NCBI GenBank assembly: GCA_023150095.1
Contig: JAKLLO010000012.1
Coordinates: forward strand, 1-51,274
Direction of reading: 5' to 3'
Source: Zoogloea sp.
GTDB taxonomy: Bacteria; Pseudomonadota; Gammaproteobacteria; Burkholderiales; Rhodocyclaceae
Length of the DNA: 51,274 bases
Made by a program: the position numbers and the translations under genes. This document shows positions 28,012 through 37,721 of the stretch, one piece after another. The notes beneath the pieces were generated by a model, which saw nothing but the letters and a program-made list of their open reading frames with translations, searched no databases and was not told the origin of the DNA. The stretch's first letter is position 1, and each line of letters starts with the position of its first letter.

Positions 28012-29013
28012 TCAGAACAGCCGGGCGAGATGGGTGGTCAGGCCGTTCAGGGTGACGAAAGTCAGTTCGTAAGTGCTGGAGAGGCCGGCCGCCTGCTCAT
28101 CGGTGAGGCCGGTGGCGCAGATGATGAACTGGCTGCGGTCGATGCCGAGGCGCTTGCGCAGGCGCAGGTATTTGTCGATGTCCTGGCGGAACTCGCCGGT
28201 CTTGCACTCGATGCACACCGGCGTGCTGCCGTCGACGAGGAAGAACACATCAAGCTCGTGGAGGTCTTCGTTGGGGAAGATCACCGACAGTTGGCGGGCG
28301 CACGAGAAACTCTGCCGGCGCTCGCGGAGCAGGCCCAGCACTTTCATGAAGGCGTACCACTCAAGCCATTCGCCGCCGAAGAAGCTGCGGATGGTCGGGG
28401 CCGACTGGATGGTCCCGCGGCCGATCTTCTCCTGCTTCTGGTAGAAATACTTGGCCAGGAAGGCGCAGTCGTAGAGGCGTTTGCAGAAGGCGTTGAGCGT
28501 TTGCCCGTCCTTCTGGCTGAGCTTGCCGAGGTTGAGGCTGAAGTTGGGCACATCCTTCTGCTGGCCCCAGCGGATCTTGTCCACGACTTCGCGAAGCTGG
28601 TCGTAGTTGTCGCCCAGCTCGATGGCGATCTCGTCGAAGAAGCCGGTGGTATCCACCGCGTCGTGGTTGGCGCGAATCTGGATCTGGCGGCGCTCGAACC
28701 ACTGGAGGACGGCGGCGTGCTGCGCCGCGTTGGCCAGGTGGTCGGAGTTGTGGATGTCCACGTCCAGATCGCTGCCGCCAGCGGCCGCGGCGGGGCTTTC
28801 ATTGAGCGTGGGGAAGGCGCTCGCCTGCTGGGCTTTGAGGGCATTCAGCTCGTCGCGCTGGCTGAAATACTGCTGGAGTACCTTCCGCACGAACAGGACG
28901 GTGTCGTAGACCGCCACCGGCTGGGTGCATTGGGGGCAGGCGATCTGCTGGCCGGTGAGTTCGCCGGGGACTTCGGCGACATGGCCGCATTTGTTGCAAC
29001 GGAGGATTGCCAT
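28012..29013 (-). CDS. Zinc-ribbon protein with C-terminal PD-(D/E)XK nuclease-like domain
   Basis: The 333-residue protein begins with a four-Cys zinc ribbon (CNKCG at 6-10, CPQC at 26-29), followed by a predicted helix and a low-complexity Ala/Gly linker near 70-82. The C-terminal third carries a PD-(D/E)XK pattern: GEWLEW (214-219, Glu residues at 215 and 218), ELD with Asp255 after NEDLH, and IECK with Glu269 and Lys271. This order resembles the nuclease domain of DUF1887/Card1-like effectors, although no CARF sensor domain is evident. It could be a defence or DNA-processing nuclease; the target is unknown. It is the middle gene of an apparent three-gene operon ending in recQ. Confidence 0.8.
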   Translation of the reverse strand: MAILRCNKCGHVAEVPGELTGQQIACPQCTQPVAVYDTVLFVRKVLQQYFSQRDELNALKAQQASAFPTLNESPAAAAGGSDLDVDIHNSDHLANAAQHAAVLQWFERRQIQIRANHDAVDTTGFFDEIAIELGDNYDQLREVVDKIRWGQQKDVPNFSLNLGKLSQKDGQTLNAFCKRLYDCAFLAKYFYQKQEKIGRGTIQSAPTIRSFFGGEWLEWYAFMKVLGLLRERRQSFSCARQLSVIFPNEDLHELDVFFLVDGSTPVCIECKTGEFRQDIDKYLRLRKRLGIDRSQFIICATGLTDEQAAGLSSTYELTFVTLNGLTTHLARLF

Positions 29014-29085
29014 GGAAGCGGGGAAACGAAGACGGGTCGCCGGATTATGCCAACCCGTGCTTCGCGTGGCGATATGCCGAAAGAT

Positions 29086-29352
29086 CTAGGCGGCGGTGCC
29101 GTGGTGCTCGGCGATGTAATGCTGGAGCACCGTCTTCAGCATGGCGGCGTGGGCGCTGTCGCCTTTTTCGCGGGCGTGGCGGATGTCGTCGATGATCATG
29201 CGGCGGATGCGCTTTTCACCGCTGGGGGTGTGGCAGAGGTAGCAACCCATCTCGACGGCGGCCATTTCGGGGATGTGTTCGTGCTCGGCGATGGCGAGGA
29301 TTTCGTCCTCTGACAGGTCGGACAGCTCAATGCAGTCTTGCAGCGTCAACAT
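29086..29352 (-). CDS. Small conserved-type hypothetical protein
   Basis: The 88-residue protein is mostly helical and acidic at its N-terminus (LTLQDCIELSDLSEDEILAIAEHEHIPEM), then has GCYLCHTPSGEKRIRRMIIDDI and ends in a His-rich helix (YIAEHHGTAA). A CYLCH motif looks like a CxxCH haem site but is in a short cytosolic-type protein without a signal peptide, so haem binding is unlikely. GAGGAGAAAA gives a strong ribosome site. It lies 72 bp upstream of the nuclease gene on the same strand. TTGCAA and TAATGT hexamers 16 bp apart upstream (about 29391-29418, minus strand) may be its promoter. Function unknown. Confidence 0.75.
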   Translation of the reverse strand: MLTLQDCIELSDLSEDEILAIAEHEHIPEMAAVEMGCYLCHTPSGEKRIRRMIIDDIRHAREKGDSAHAAMLKTVLQHYIAEHHGTAA

Positions 29353-29493
29353 GGGTTTTCTCCTCTCGTCTTGTAAGCTTTTTTCTTACTTGACATTAGG
29401 CGCTTGTTTTGTTTTTGCAATATTGACGTAACGCAATCCGGCGCCATACGCTGCCGAATGGATAGAATCGACTTTTTTCGTCAGGGGTTCGTG

Positions 29494-30435
29494 ATGCAGG
29501 GTTTGAGCGCTTTCGGTAACGGGATTTACGCCGTGGATTCGGGTTACACCGGCACGGGTGTGGCAGCGATCCACCTGATCGAGGAAGGCGGCCGGGTGGC
29601 GCTGGTGGATACCGGCAACAACGACGCGCTGGTGCATGTGGAGCAGGCGCTGGCCGAGACCGGGCTGTCGCCGGAGGCGGTGGATTACGTGCTGCTGACC
29701 CACATCCATCTGGATCACGCGGGCGGTGCCGGGGCCTTCATCCGGGCGTTTCCCAATGCGAAGCTGGTGGTCCATCCGCGCGGCGCGCGGCACATGGTCG
29801 AGCCGTCCAAGCTGTTTGCCGGCGTGTCGGCGGTGTACGGGCCGGAGCGGGCGAAGGAACTCTACGGCGAGCTGATTCCGGTGCCTGCGGGGCGGGTGAT
29901 CGAGGCCACTGATGGGCTCGAGCTGTCCCTCGCCGGGCGCGCCATCCGCGTGTTCGACACGCCGGGCCACGCGCGCCATCACGTGTGCTATCTCGACACC
30001 AAAAGCCGCAGCTTCTTCACCGGCGACACCTTCGGGCTTTCCTACCGGCAGTTCGACGTGGATGGCCGGCCGAGCATCTTCCCGACCACCACGCCGGTGC
30101 AGTTCGAGCCCGACGCGATGCACGACTCGATCCGCCGCATGGAGGCCGAGCAGCCGGCGGCGATGTACCTCACCCACTACGCGCAGGTCACCGACGTGCC
30201 GCGCCTGGCGGCCGACCTGCATCGCCTGATCGACGCCCACGTGGCGATCGCCGAGCGTCACGCCGGGGCGGGCGAAGGGCGCAAGCAGCTGATCGAGGAC
30301 GACATCTGGGCTCTGGTGGCCGAGGAGGCCAAGCGCGGCGGCTGGAAGACGTCGGCAGAAGAAACCCGACGCATCCTGGCCCTGGACGTGGAACTCAACG
30401 CCCAGGGGCTGGATGTGTGGCTGGGCAGCCGCTGA
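29494..30435 (+). CDS. Metallo-beta-lactamase-fold hydrolase
   Basis: The 313-residue protein has the metal-binding motif THIHLDHAGG, a preceding VDTG strand, a later DTPGHARHHVCY segment, FTGDTFG with the bridging Asp, and THYAQ. It belongs to the MBL-fold hydrolases related to glyoxalase II-like and lactonase-like enzymes, and the substrate cannot be read from sequence. ATG 29494 was chosen because CAGGGGT lies 8 nt upstream and the beta-hairpin start GIYAVDSGY follows closely. An in-frame ATG at 29458 would add 12 residues but lacks a ribosome site; the GATAGAAT there may instead be a -10 element. It is divergent from the small-protein/nuclease/recQ operon. Confidence 0.88.
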   Translation: MQGLSAFGNGIYAVDSGYTGTGVAAIHLIEEGGRVALVDTGNNDALVHVEQALAETGLSPEAVDYVLLTHIHLDHAGGAGAFIRAFPNAKLVVHPRGARHMVEPSKLFAGVSAVYGPERAKELYGELIPVPAGRVIEATDGLELSLAGRAIRVFDTPGHARHHVCYLDTKSRSFFTGDTFGLSYRQFDVDGRPSIFPTTTPVQFEPDAMHDSIRRMEAEQPAAMYLTHYAQVTDVPRLAADLHRLIDAHVAIAERHAGAGEGRKQLIEDDIWALVAEEAKRGGWKTSAEETRRILALDVELNAQGLDVWLGSR

Positions 30436-30459
30436 TCCGGATCGGCCAAGTTGGCCGGA

Positions 30460-30876
30460 TCACTCCGGCCGGCTGGCGATGTAAAAGCCGGCGATGACCT
30501 GCGGCAGGCCGGCCGCCGCCAGGATCACCGGCGTGGCATAAAGCGCCCACGCACAGGTGGCGAGCCCGAAGGCCAGGCCGCCCAGCGCGAACTGCTTGCC
30601 ACGCCGGCTGATGCGGCCTTCCTCGATCCATGCCCGCACGTGGGGGCCCGCGCCCGGGACGGTGTACAGGCGCTGTTGCAGGCGCGGACAACTCTTGCTC
30701 CAGGCCCACGCGGCAATGATCCAGAAAATGGTGGTGGGCAGCAGCGGCAGCACGAGGCCGACGGCGCCGACGGCAAAGCTGATGCCGCCCAGGATGAACA
30801 GCCCGTGGCGACCGGCGCTCGAGAGCAGGCCGCCCGCAGGCGCGGCGAACGAGGTGGCATCCTGGCAGCGTTGCAT
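30460..30876 (-). CDS. YbaN-type inner-membrane protein (DUF454)
   Basis: The 138-residue protein matches the YbaN/DUF454 family: LGGISFAVGAVGLVLPLLPTT, WAWSKSCPRLQQRLY, a GAGPHVRAWIEEGRISRRGK segment and a final hydrophobic pair of helices. It has three or four membrane segments. ATG 30876 follows AAAGGATCG at proper spacing; the frame is open further upstream but has no family similarity there. Biochemical function is unknown. It is convergent with the MBL-fold gene, 24 bp apart. Confidence 0.88.
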   Translation of the reverse strand: MQRCQDATSFAAPAGGLLSSAGRHGLFILGGISFAVGAVGLVLPLLPTTIFWIIAAWAWSKSCPRLQQRLYTVPGAGPHVRAWIEEGRISRRGKQFALGGLAFGLATCAWALYATPVILAAAGLPQVIAGFYIASRPE

Positions 30877-31130
30877 GGCGGCGATCCTTTCTTGTTGTTC
30901 TCTTTTCACGGTTCTCTGGCGAAGCGGCCCGTTTGCCCGGTTCCCTTTTGAGCTGTGGTTGGCCCGAGTGGTTCTCGGCTGCCGGCGCTGGCCGGGGATA
31001 TTTATCACGGCGCGGCGCAGGGTCGCTGGCCCGCTGACGTCAGTATCGATCGCCGGGCCCGACGGCTCCAGTTGAATGTTCCTTTTGGTCCGATAGGTGC
31101 GTGCTATGCGCGGCGGATGCAGGCTGTCGC

Positions 31131-31538
31131 TCAGGCCGGGCGGGTGTTGCTCAGGGCGAAGAAGCCGCGAGGCTTGTCGGTGGCGCCCGGGGCCACGACC
31201 ACCCGGTGGGTCAGCCAGCGGCCGTCGCGCAGGCGCCACGCGCGCAGGGATTCGGCGTAGGTCATCGCTGCGGGCTGGCGGCGGACGCCATTCGTGGTGG
31301 GCGATTCGAGCACGAAGCTGTGGGCGCAGTAGCACACGTGGTCGTCCTCGTCGCGGCCGAGGATGCGCGCCGCGGCGATCTGATAGTCCATGTAGTGATC
31401 GAAGTAGAGCGGCGCAATTACCTGATCGGCCCACTCGGGCGGCAATCCCTCCTGCCACTTGATCGCCTCGGTCGGGCGGCGCACGTGACCCGGGGCGATA
31501 TCAAAATATTGGTGTGTATATAACGGGTGTCGTGTCAT
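31131..31538 (-). CDS. Hypothetical protein downstream of the ModE-like leader
   Basis: The 135-residue protein starts at ATG 31538 after a GGAGACC ribosome site. It is rich in aromatic residues and His (YTHQYFDIAPGHV, APLYFDHYMDYQIAAARI) and has HVCYCAHSF in the middle and a basic, Arg-rich C-terminal half. No signal peptide or membrane segment is seen, and I recognise no family. It lies downstream of a 437-bp gene-free stretch headed by a ModE-like site, and a TATATAACG half-site overlaps its first codons (31516-31524), so a link to molybdate metabolism is possible but unproven. Codon composition looks like that of its neighbours. Confidence 0.65.
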   Translation of the reverse strand: MTRHPLYTHQYFDIAPGHVRRPTEAIKWQEGLPPEWADQVIAPLYFDHYMDYQIAAARILGRDEDDHVCYCAHSFVLESPTTNGVRRQPAAMTYAESLRAWRLRDGRWLTHRVVVAPGATDKPRGFFALSNTRPA

Positions 31539-31974
31539 TGCCGGTCTCCATCGGTTTTCCGGGAGTGCGTGTTCTTGGGGGGTAAGCGCAGTCGTGCCGG
31601 GGGCGCGGGCCCGTTGCGATGGGCTTTCAGCTAGCAATCGACATGCCTGGAGGCGGGCGCTGATGCTTATGGGCCATACGCTGCTGCGGAGCCTCCGCTT
31701 GTCGGGTTGTCGACATCGTTATGTATTGAAGTAAGCAGCCGATAGCTGCTTTGGCTCCAAGCTGCGCTGGGGCACGTGAGGCTGCCTGACGTGGCTGTCT
31801 GGGGCGTTTCCCAGGCAGGCCGATGGCCCGCGGGGTTCCGGTACGTCGGGGCGCGAGTGGTGAGTACCTCCCCCGTGGGGCTTCGGCCAGATGGAGAAGA
31901 TCTGCGGGCCGCGCTGTTTGCCTCGCCGCAATCCCTTTGAAAGGACGGAGGACTGCGCACCAAACGCGGGAAAC
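31539..31974. other. Gene-free, hairpin-rich stretch; possible long leader or small RNA
   Basis: No convincing protein-coding frame is seen in these 436 bp on either strand. Several self-complementary elements occur: GCGGA/TCCGC at 31686-31698, GTCG/CGAC near 31700-31713, AGCAGC-N5-GCTGCT at 31734-31750, and a nested CTGGG/CCCAG within a GCCTG/CAGGC pair near 31780-31825. On the minus strand the stretch lies between the ModE-like site and the 135-residue gene, as an untranslated leader would. I could not match it to the molybdenum-cofactor riboswitch or a group II intron domain V. Confidence 0.4.
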
Positions 31975-31996
31975 CGCTATATATCGGTGCATATAA
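31975..31996. promoter_or_regulatory. ModE-box-like site
   Basis: CGCTATATATCGGTGCATAT followed by AA contains TATAT and ATATA half-sites around an 8-bp centre, resembling the molybdate-responsive ModE operator (CGxTATAT...ATATAxCG type). It is just beyond the terminator of the molbindin gene and upstream, on the minus strand, of the long leader and the 135-residue gene. It is weaker than the site at modE. Confidence 0.5.
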
Positions 31997-32033
31997 AAAG
32001 ACAGGGCAGAGAACGAAATCGTTTTCTGCCCTG
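31995..32033 (-). terminator. Terminator of the molbindin gene
   Basis: CAGGGCAGA (32002-32010) pairs with TCTGCCCTG (32025-32033), extended inward by GAAC/GTTT. On the minus strand the stem is followed by CTTTTT at 31995-32000. It is 45 bp after the molbindin stop codon, the expected position for an intrinsic terminator. Confidence 0.85.
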
Positions 32034-32077
32034 CATCATCAACGACTGGCGGCAGACGTTCTGCCGCCGTTGTCGGA

Positions 32078-32506
32078 TCAGGCGCTGACGCCGACGATCA
32101 CCGACGGCGCCTTGAAGATGGCCGCGGCCGGCGAGCCGACCTTGAGCCCGAGGGCGACCGAGCCTTCGTGGGTGATGGTGGCAAACACGCTGTCGCCACT
32201 CGGCAGGGCGATGGTCACGCTGCTGCTCACCGGGCCTTCGACGATGGCGCTGACGGTGCCTTCGAGGCGGTTGCGGGCGGACAGCTTCACGTCGGCGCCA
32301 TCGGCCAGAACCAGCACCGACGACGCTTTGACGATGGCCTTGACGGCCTTGCCGGCAGCAAGGCCGAGTTCGGCCACGCTGTCGTTGGTGACGGTGGCGA
32401 CAATCTTCAGCCCGCCGGGCAGGGCGATGTCCACCTCGCTGTTGACTGCGCCGAGCTTGACCGTTTCGATGGTGCCGTCGAAGACATTGCGTGCGCTGAT
32501 TTTCAT
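32078..32506 (-). CDS. modG: Di-Mop molbindin (molybdate-binding storage/homeostasis protein)
   Basis: The 142-residue cytosolic protein is two tandem Mop (TOBE) domains. The first (1-70) begins MKISARNVFDGTIETVKLGAVNSEV and the second (about 73-142) begins KLSARNRLEGTVSAIVEGPVSSSV, each ending in (K)ASSV/(K)APSV followed by a hydrophobic strand. Molbindins bind molybdate or tungstate oxyanions at subunit interfaces. ATG 32506 follows CAGGAGC. It is divergent from modE across a 177-bp region containing a near-perfect ModE palindrome, so ModE control is likely. Confidence 0.93.
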   Translation of the reverse strand: MKISARNVFDGTIETVKLGAVNSEVDIALPGGLKIVATVTNDSVAELGLAAGKAVKAIVKASSVLVLADGADVKLSARNRLEGTVSAIVEGPVSSSVTIALPSGDSVFATITHEGSVALGLKVGSPAAAIFKAPSVIVGVSA

Positions 32507-32655
32507 TTTGCTGCTCCTGGTCGGGGACGAAGGGTTGCCGGATTGATGGCCAGTCGGGCATTGGCTCCCACTTTATGGGCCGCAGCTGGATAGTTACAAC
32601 CATAACGCAGTGCAGCATTTGTGGCCCGTTATTTGCTGAGGTACAGTACGCAACG

Positions 32656-32675
32656 CTGTATATCCGGATATATAG
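32656..32675. promoter_or_regulatory. ModE operator at the modE start
   Basis: CTGTATATCCGGATATATAG is a 20-bp palindrome centred on CCGG with only one mismatched pair, and with the TATAT/ATATA half-sites known for ModE. It ends 8 bp before the modE ATG, covering the ribosome-site or promoter region. This position fits autorepression of modE(ABC) by molybdate-loaded ModE; divergent control of modG is also possible. Confidence 0.75.
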
Positions 32676-32679
32676 GTAG

Positions 32680-34290
<1,611 letters not shown>

Positions 34291-34297
34291 GCATGCA

Positions 34298-34987
34298 ATG
34301 GAACTGACCGCCGCGGACTGGTCGGCAATCCGCCTGACCGTCGAGCTCGCCACCCTCGTCACGGTGCTGCTGCTGGTCGTCGGCACGCCGCTGGCGTGGT
34401 GGCTGGCGCGCACCCGGTCGCGGCTGCGCGGGGTGGTCGGCGCGGTGGTGTCGCTGCCCATCGTGCTGCCGCCCACGGTGCTGGGCTTCTACCTGCTGGT
34501 GGCCATGGCGCCGGACGGGCCGGTGGGGCGGCTCACCCACGCCCTTGGCATCGGCGGGCTGCCGTTCACCTTTGCCGGGCTGGTGGTGGCGTCGGTGATC
34601 TATTCGCTGCCCTTTGTCGTGCAGCCCATCCAGAACGCCTTTGCGGCGATGGGCGAGCGACCCCTGGAAGTGGCCGCCACGCTGCGGGCCTCGCCGCTGG
34701 CGGCCTTCTTCACGGTGGCGCTGCCGCTGGCCAAGCCCGGCTTCATCACCGCGGCGATCCTCGGCTTTGCCCACACGGTGGGCGAGTTCGGCGTGGTGCT
34801 GATGATCGGCGGCAACATCCCCGGCAAGACTCAGGTGCTGTCGATGCAGATCTACAACCACGTGGAGGCGCTGGAGTACGCCCAGGCCCACGGCCTTGCC
34901 GCCGGCCTGCTGGTGTTTTCGTTTGCGGTGCTGCTTGGGCTTTACGTGCTTGGCGGAGCGCGCAATACCTCGGGCTTTGGGTCATGA
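34298..34987 (+). CDS. modB: Molybdate ABC transporter permease
   Basis: The 229-residue inner-membrane protein has about five membrane segments and the permease coupling loop [25 protein letters not shown], which docks to the ATPase. [16 protein letters not shown] and [18 protein letters not shown] are characteristic of ModB. It forms the translocation channel with ModC. The stop codon overlaps modC by ATGA, indicating translational coupling. Confidence 0.96.
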   Translation: MELTAADWSAIRLTVELATLVTVLLLVVGTPLAWWLARTRSRLRGVVGAVVSLPIVLPPTVLGFYLLVAMAPDGPVGRLTHALGIGGLPFTFAGLVVASVIYSLPFVVQPIQNAFAAMGERPLEVAATLRASPLAAFFTVALPLAKPGFITAAILGFAHTVGEFGVVLMIGGNIPGKTQVLSMQIYNHVEALEYAQAHGLAAGLLVFSFAVLLGLYVLGGARNTSGFGS

Positions 34988-36060
34988 GCGGGCTGTCGAT
35001 CCGGGCCCGTCTGCCCCTGGCTGATTTTGCGCTGGACGTGGATCTGGCCCTGCCCGGGCGGGGCGTGACGGCGCTGTTCGGCGCTTCGGGTTCGGGCAAG
35101 ACGACCCTGCTGCGCTGCGTGGCTGGCCTTGCCCGGGCGGCGGGGCGGGTCGAGGTGAATGGCGAGCTGTGGCAGGACGACGCCCGGCGCATCTGCCTGC
35201 CCCCCCACAAGCGGGCGCTGGGCTACGTGTTCCAGGAGGCGAGCCTGTTCGCCCACCTGTCGGTGCGCGACAACCTGGCCTTTGGCCAGAAGCGCATCGC
35301 CCCGGCCGAGCGGCGAGTGAGCCACGACACGGCGGTGGAGCTGCTGGGGATCGGCCATCTGCTCGACCGCAGCCCGGAGCGCCTCTCGGGCGGCGAACGG
35401 CAGCGGGTGGCGATCGCCCGGGCGCTCCTCACCAGCCCGCGGCTGCTGCTGATGGACGAGCCGCTGGCGGCGCTGGATGCGGCCCGCAAGCAGGAGATCC
35501 TGCCCTACCTCGAGCGCCTTCACGACGAACTGGCGATTCCGGTGATCTACGTGAGTCATTCGATGGACGAGGTGCTGCGCCTCGCCGACCACCTGGTGCT
35601 GCTGGAGCAGGGCCGGGTGCGGGCCAGCGGGCCGTGCCGCGAGCTGCTGGCCCGGCTTGATCTACCCCTCGCCCTGGACGAAGAGGCTGCGGTGCTGGTG
35701 GATACCACCGTGGCCGCCCATGACGAAGCCTACCAGCTCACCCGGCTGGCGTTCGCGGGTGGAAGCATCCAGGTCACCCGCAAGGCGCTGGCGGTGGGCG
35801 CGCCGGCGCGGCTGAAGATCCAGGCCCGGGACGTGAGCATCGCCCTCGCCGCCGACAACCCGTCGAGCATCGTCAATCGCCTGCCGGTGCGGATCTGCGG
35901 CTTTGCCCCGGCGGCCCACCCGGCCCAGTGCCTGGTTCGCCTGGATGCGGCGGGCACGCCGCTGCTGGCGCGGATCACCCGGCTGTCGAAGGATCAGCTC
36001 GGCCTCGTCGAGGGCATGGACGTGGTGGCGCAGATCAAGTCGGTGGCGCTGGTGGGCTGA
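34984..36060 (+). CDS. modC: Molybdate ABC transporter ATP-binding protein
   Basis: The 358-residue ATPase powers molybdate import. Walker A GASGSGKT is at 33-40, the Q-loop at [12 protein letters not shown], the signature at [15 protein letters not shown], Walker B at [12 protein letters not shown], and the switch His in [16 protein letters not shown]-terminal TOBE domain (about 285-358) contributes regulatory oxyanion binding. ATG 34984 overlaps modB by 4 bp. No terminator is evident in the 86 bp before the next gene. Confidence 0.96.
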   Translation: MSGLSIRARLPLADFALDVDLALPGRGVTALFGASGSGKTTLLRCVAGLARAAGRVEVNGELWQDDARRICLPPHKRALGYVFQEASLFAHLSVRDNLAFGQKRIAPAERRVSHDTAVELLGIGHLLDRSPERLSGGERQRVAIARALLTSPRLLLMDEPLAALDAARKQEILPYLERLHDELAIPVIYVSHSMDEVLRLADHLVLLEQGRVRASGPCRELLARLDLPLALDEEAAVLVDTTVAAHDEAYQLTRLAFAGGSIQVTRKALAVGAPARLKIQARDVSIALAADNPSSIVNRLPVRICGFAPAAHPAQCLVRLDAAGTPLLARITRLSKDQLGLVEGMDVVAQIKSVALVG

Positions 36061-36146
36061 CGGCCCGGAGGTTCAGAACGGCTGGGCGATGTCGTTAATC
36101 CGCCGTCGGCGCCGCAGGTCGCCTAACCGGATCCACGCTGTTTCAA

Positions 36147-37721
36147 ATGAAAGACCAGTCAGTCGAGGTGGTCGCCGCTCCCCGCCGGGTTCCCCGCTTC
36201 GTGCGCGAGCGGGCGTGGTGGCTGGCGCTGCTCGTGATCTGGGGGGCGGTGGTTGGTTCGTCGCTGGAGATCCAGATTGCGCGGATCCGGGAGCAGTCGA
36301 TCCAGGTGGGCATCGAGGGCGCTCGAAACATGTTCCGGATGGTCATGCTGACCCGCAACTGGAACGCCTCCCATGGTGGAATCTACGTGCCGGTGACGCC
36401 CGACACGCCACCCAATCCGTGGCTGGAGCACCCCCTCCGAGACGTGACGACCACCGACGGCCAGAAGCTGACGATGGTGAATCCGGCCTACATGACCCGC
36501 CTGATCGCCAGCATGGCCGCCAGCGACGGCGGCGTGGAGTTCCGCCTTACCAGCTTGCGCCCGATCCGCCCGGCCAACATCGCCGACCCCTGGGAACGTC
36601 AGGCGCTGGAGCGCTTCGAGCGGGGCGAGGTGGAGACCACCGGCGTGGTGCATGACCCGCGGGGCGAGATGCTGCGCTACATGGCGCCCCTTAAGGTGCA
36701 GGAGAGCTGCCTCACCTGCCACGCCAAGCAGGGCTACAAGCTCGGCGACGTCCGCGGCGGCATCAGTGTCACCCAGCGCTTTGGGCCCATCGAGGCCACC
36801 ACCCGCGCCGGCATCCGCCAGACGATCTTTGCCCACGGGGCCGCGTTTGCGGTGGTCTTCCTGGGGGGCTGGGCCCTGCTGGAGGTGCTGCGCCGGCGCT
36901 GGCTGGAGCTGGACGGCAAGATTGGCGAACTCGAAGCCGCCCACAGCCAGCTCCTGCAGTCCGAGAAGATGGCCTCCATCGGCGTGCTGGCGGCGGGCGT
37001 GGCCCACGAGATCAACAATCCGGTGGGCTTCGTCAGCTCCAACCTGAGCACGCTGAAGGACTACAACGCGTCGATGATCGCCCTGCTGGAGCGCTGCCGT
37101 GCCGGTGAGGCCAGCGCGGCGGATTTCGATGCGGTCGAGTTTGATTACCTGAAGGACGACATCCCGGCCCTGATCGGCGAAACCCGCGACGGGCTCGACC
37201 GGGTGCGCAAGATCGTGGCCGATCTGAAGGATTTCTCCCGCGTCGACCGGGCCGAGTGGCAGGAGGCCGATCTCAACGCCGGCATCGACTGCACCCTCAA
37301 CGTGGTGTGGAACGAGCTCAAGTACAAGGCCGAGGTGGTGCGCGACTACGACCCGGCGCTACCCCGCGTGCCCTGCCTGCCGGCGCAGATCAACCAGGTG
37401 GTGATGAACCTGCTGATCAACGCCGCGCAGGCCATCACCGAGCGCGGCACAATCACCGTGCGCAGCGGCCATGACGCCCAGTGGGCGTGGATCGAGGTGG
37501 CCGACACCGGCGTGGGCATGCCGCCCGAGGTCCAGCGGCGCATCTTCGATCCCTTCTACACCACCAAGCCGGTGGGCAAGGGCACCGGCCTGGGCCTGTC
37601 GATCTCCTACGACATCGTCGCCCGCCACGGCGGCCGCATCGACGTGACGAGCGCGCCGGGCGCGGGGACGACCTTCCGGGTCAGCCTGCCGCTGGCGGGC
37701 AGGCCGACCGGGGCGGCTTAG
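36147..37721 (+). CDS. Haem-binding (DUF3365/Tll0287-like) sensor histidine kinase
   Basis: The 524-residue protein has membrane segments at about 23-40 and 228-247 enclosing a ~185-residue periplasmic sensor. The sensor carries a c-type haem motif C188-LT-C191-H192 ([11 protein letters not shown]), NPAYMTRL and an RYMAPLKV segment, matching the Tll0287/DUF3365 haem domain. The cytoplasmic part has a coiled coil, a HisKA-like box with His287 ([17 protein letters not shown]), and a HATPase domain ([30 protein letters not shown]). It probably senses redox state or a gas or metal ligand through haem. No response regulator is adjacent. The 3' end overlaps the convergent copper-receptor gene by 4 bp. 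Confidence 0.93.
   Translation: MKDQSVEVVAAPRRVPRFVRERAWWLALLVIWGAVVGSSLEIQIARIREQSIQVGIEGARNMFRMVMLTRNWNASHGGIYVPVTPDTPPNPWLEHPLRDVTTTDGQKLTMVNPAYMTRLIASMAASDGGVEFRLTSLRPIRPANIADPWERQALERFERGEVETTGVVHDPRGEMLRYMAPLKVQESCLTCHAKQGYKLGDVRGGISVTQRFGPIEATTRAGIRQTIFAHGAAFAVVFLGGWALLEVLRRRWLELDGKIGELEAAHSQLLQSEKMASIGVLAAGVAHEINNPVGFVSSNLSTLKDYNASMIALLERCRAGEASAADFDAVEFDYLKDDIPALIGETRDGLDRVRKIVADLKDFSRVDRAEWQEADLNAGIDCTLNVVWNELKYKAEVVRDYDPALPRVPCLPAQINQVVMNLLINAAQAITERGTITVRSGHDAQWAWIEVADTGVGMPPEVQRRIFDPFYTTKPVGKGTGLGLSISYDIVARHGGRIDVTSAPGAGTTFRVSLPLAGRPTGAA

Noticed and set aside
29230-29250. CYLCH in the 88-residue protein as a c-type haem site
   Set aside because: The protein has no export signal, and covalent haem attachment takes place in the periplasm.
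31496-31525. CGATAT...TATATAACG at the start of the 135-residue gene as a full ModE operator
   Set aside because: The half-sites are too far apart for the known spacing and overlap coding sequence; only the TATATAACG half-site is kept as a weak hint.
31539-31992. Group II intron, Moco riboswitch or small protein genes in the gene-free stretch
   Set aside because: No domain V hairpin, no riboswitch core and no frame with a ribosome site and protein-like composition could be identified, although hairpins are present.
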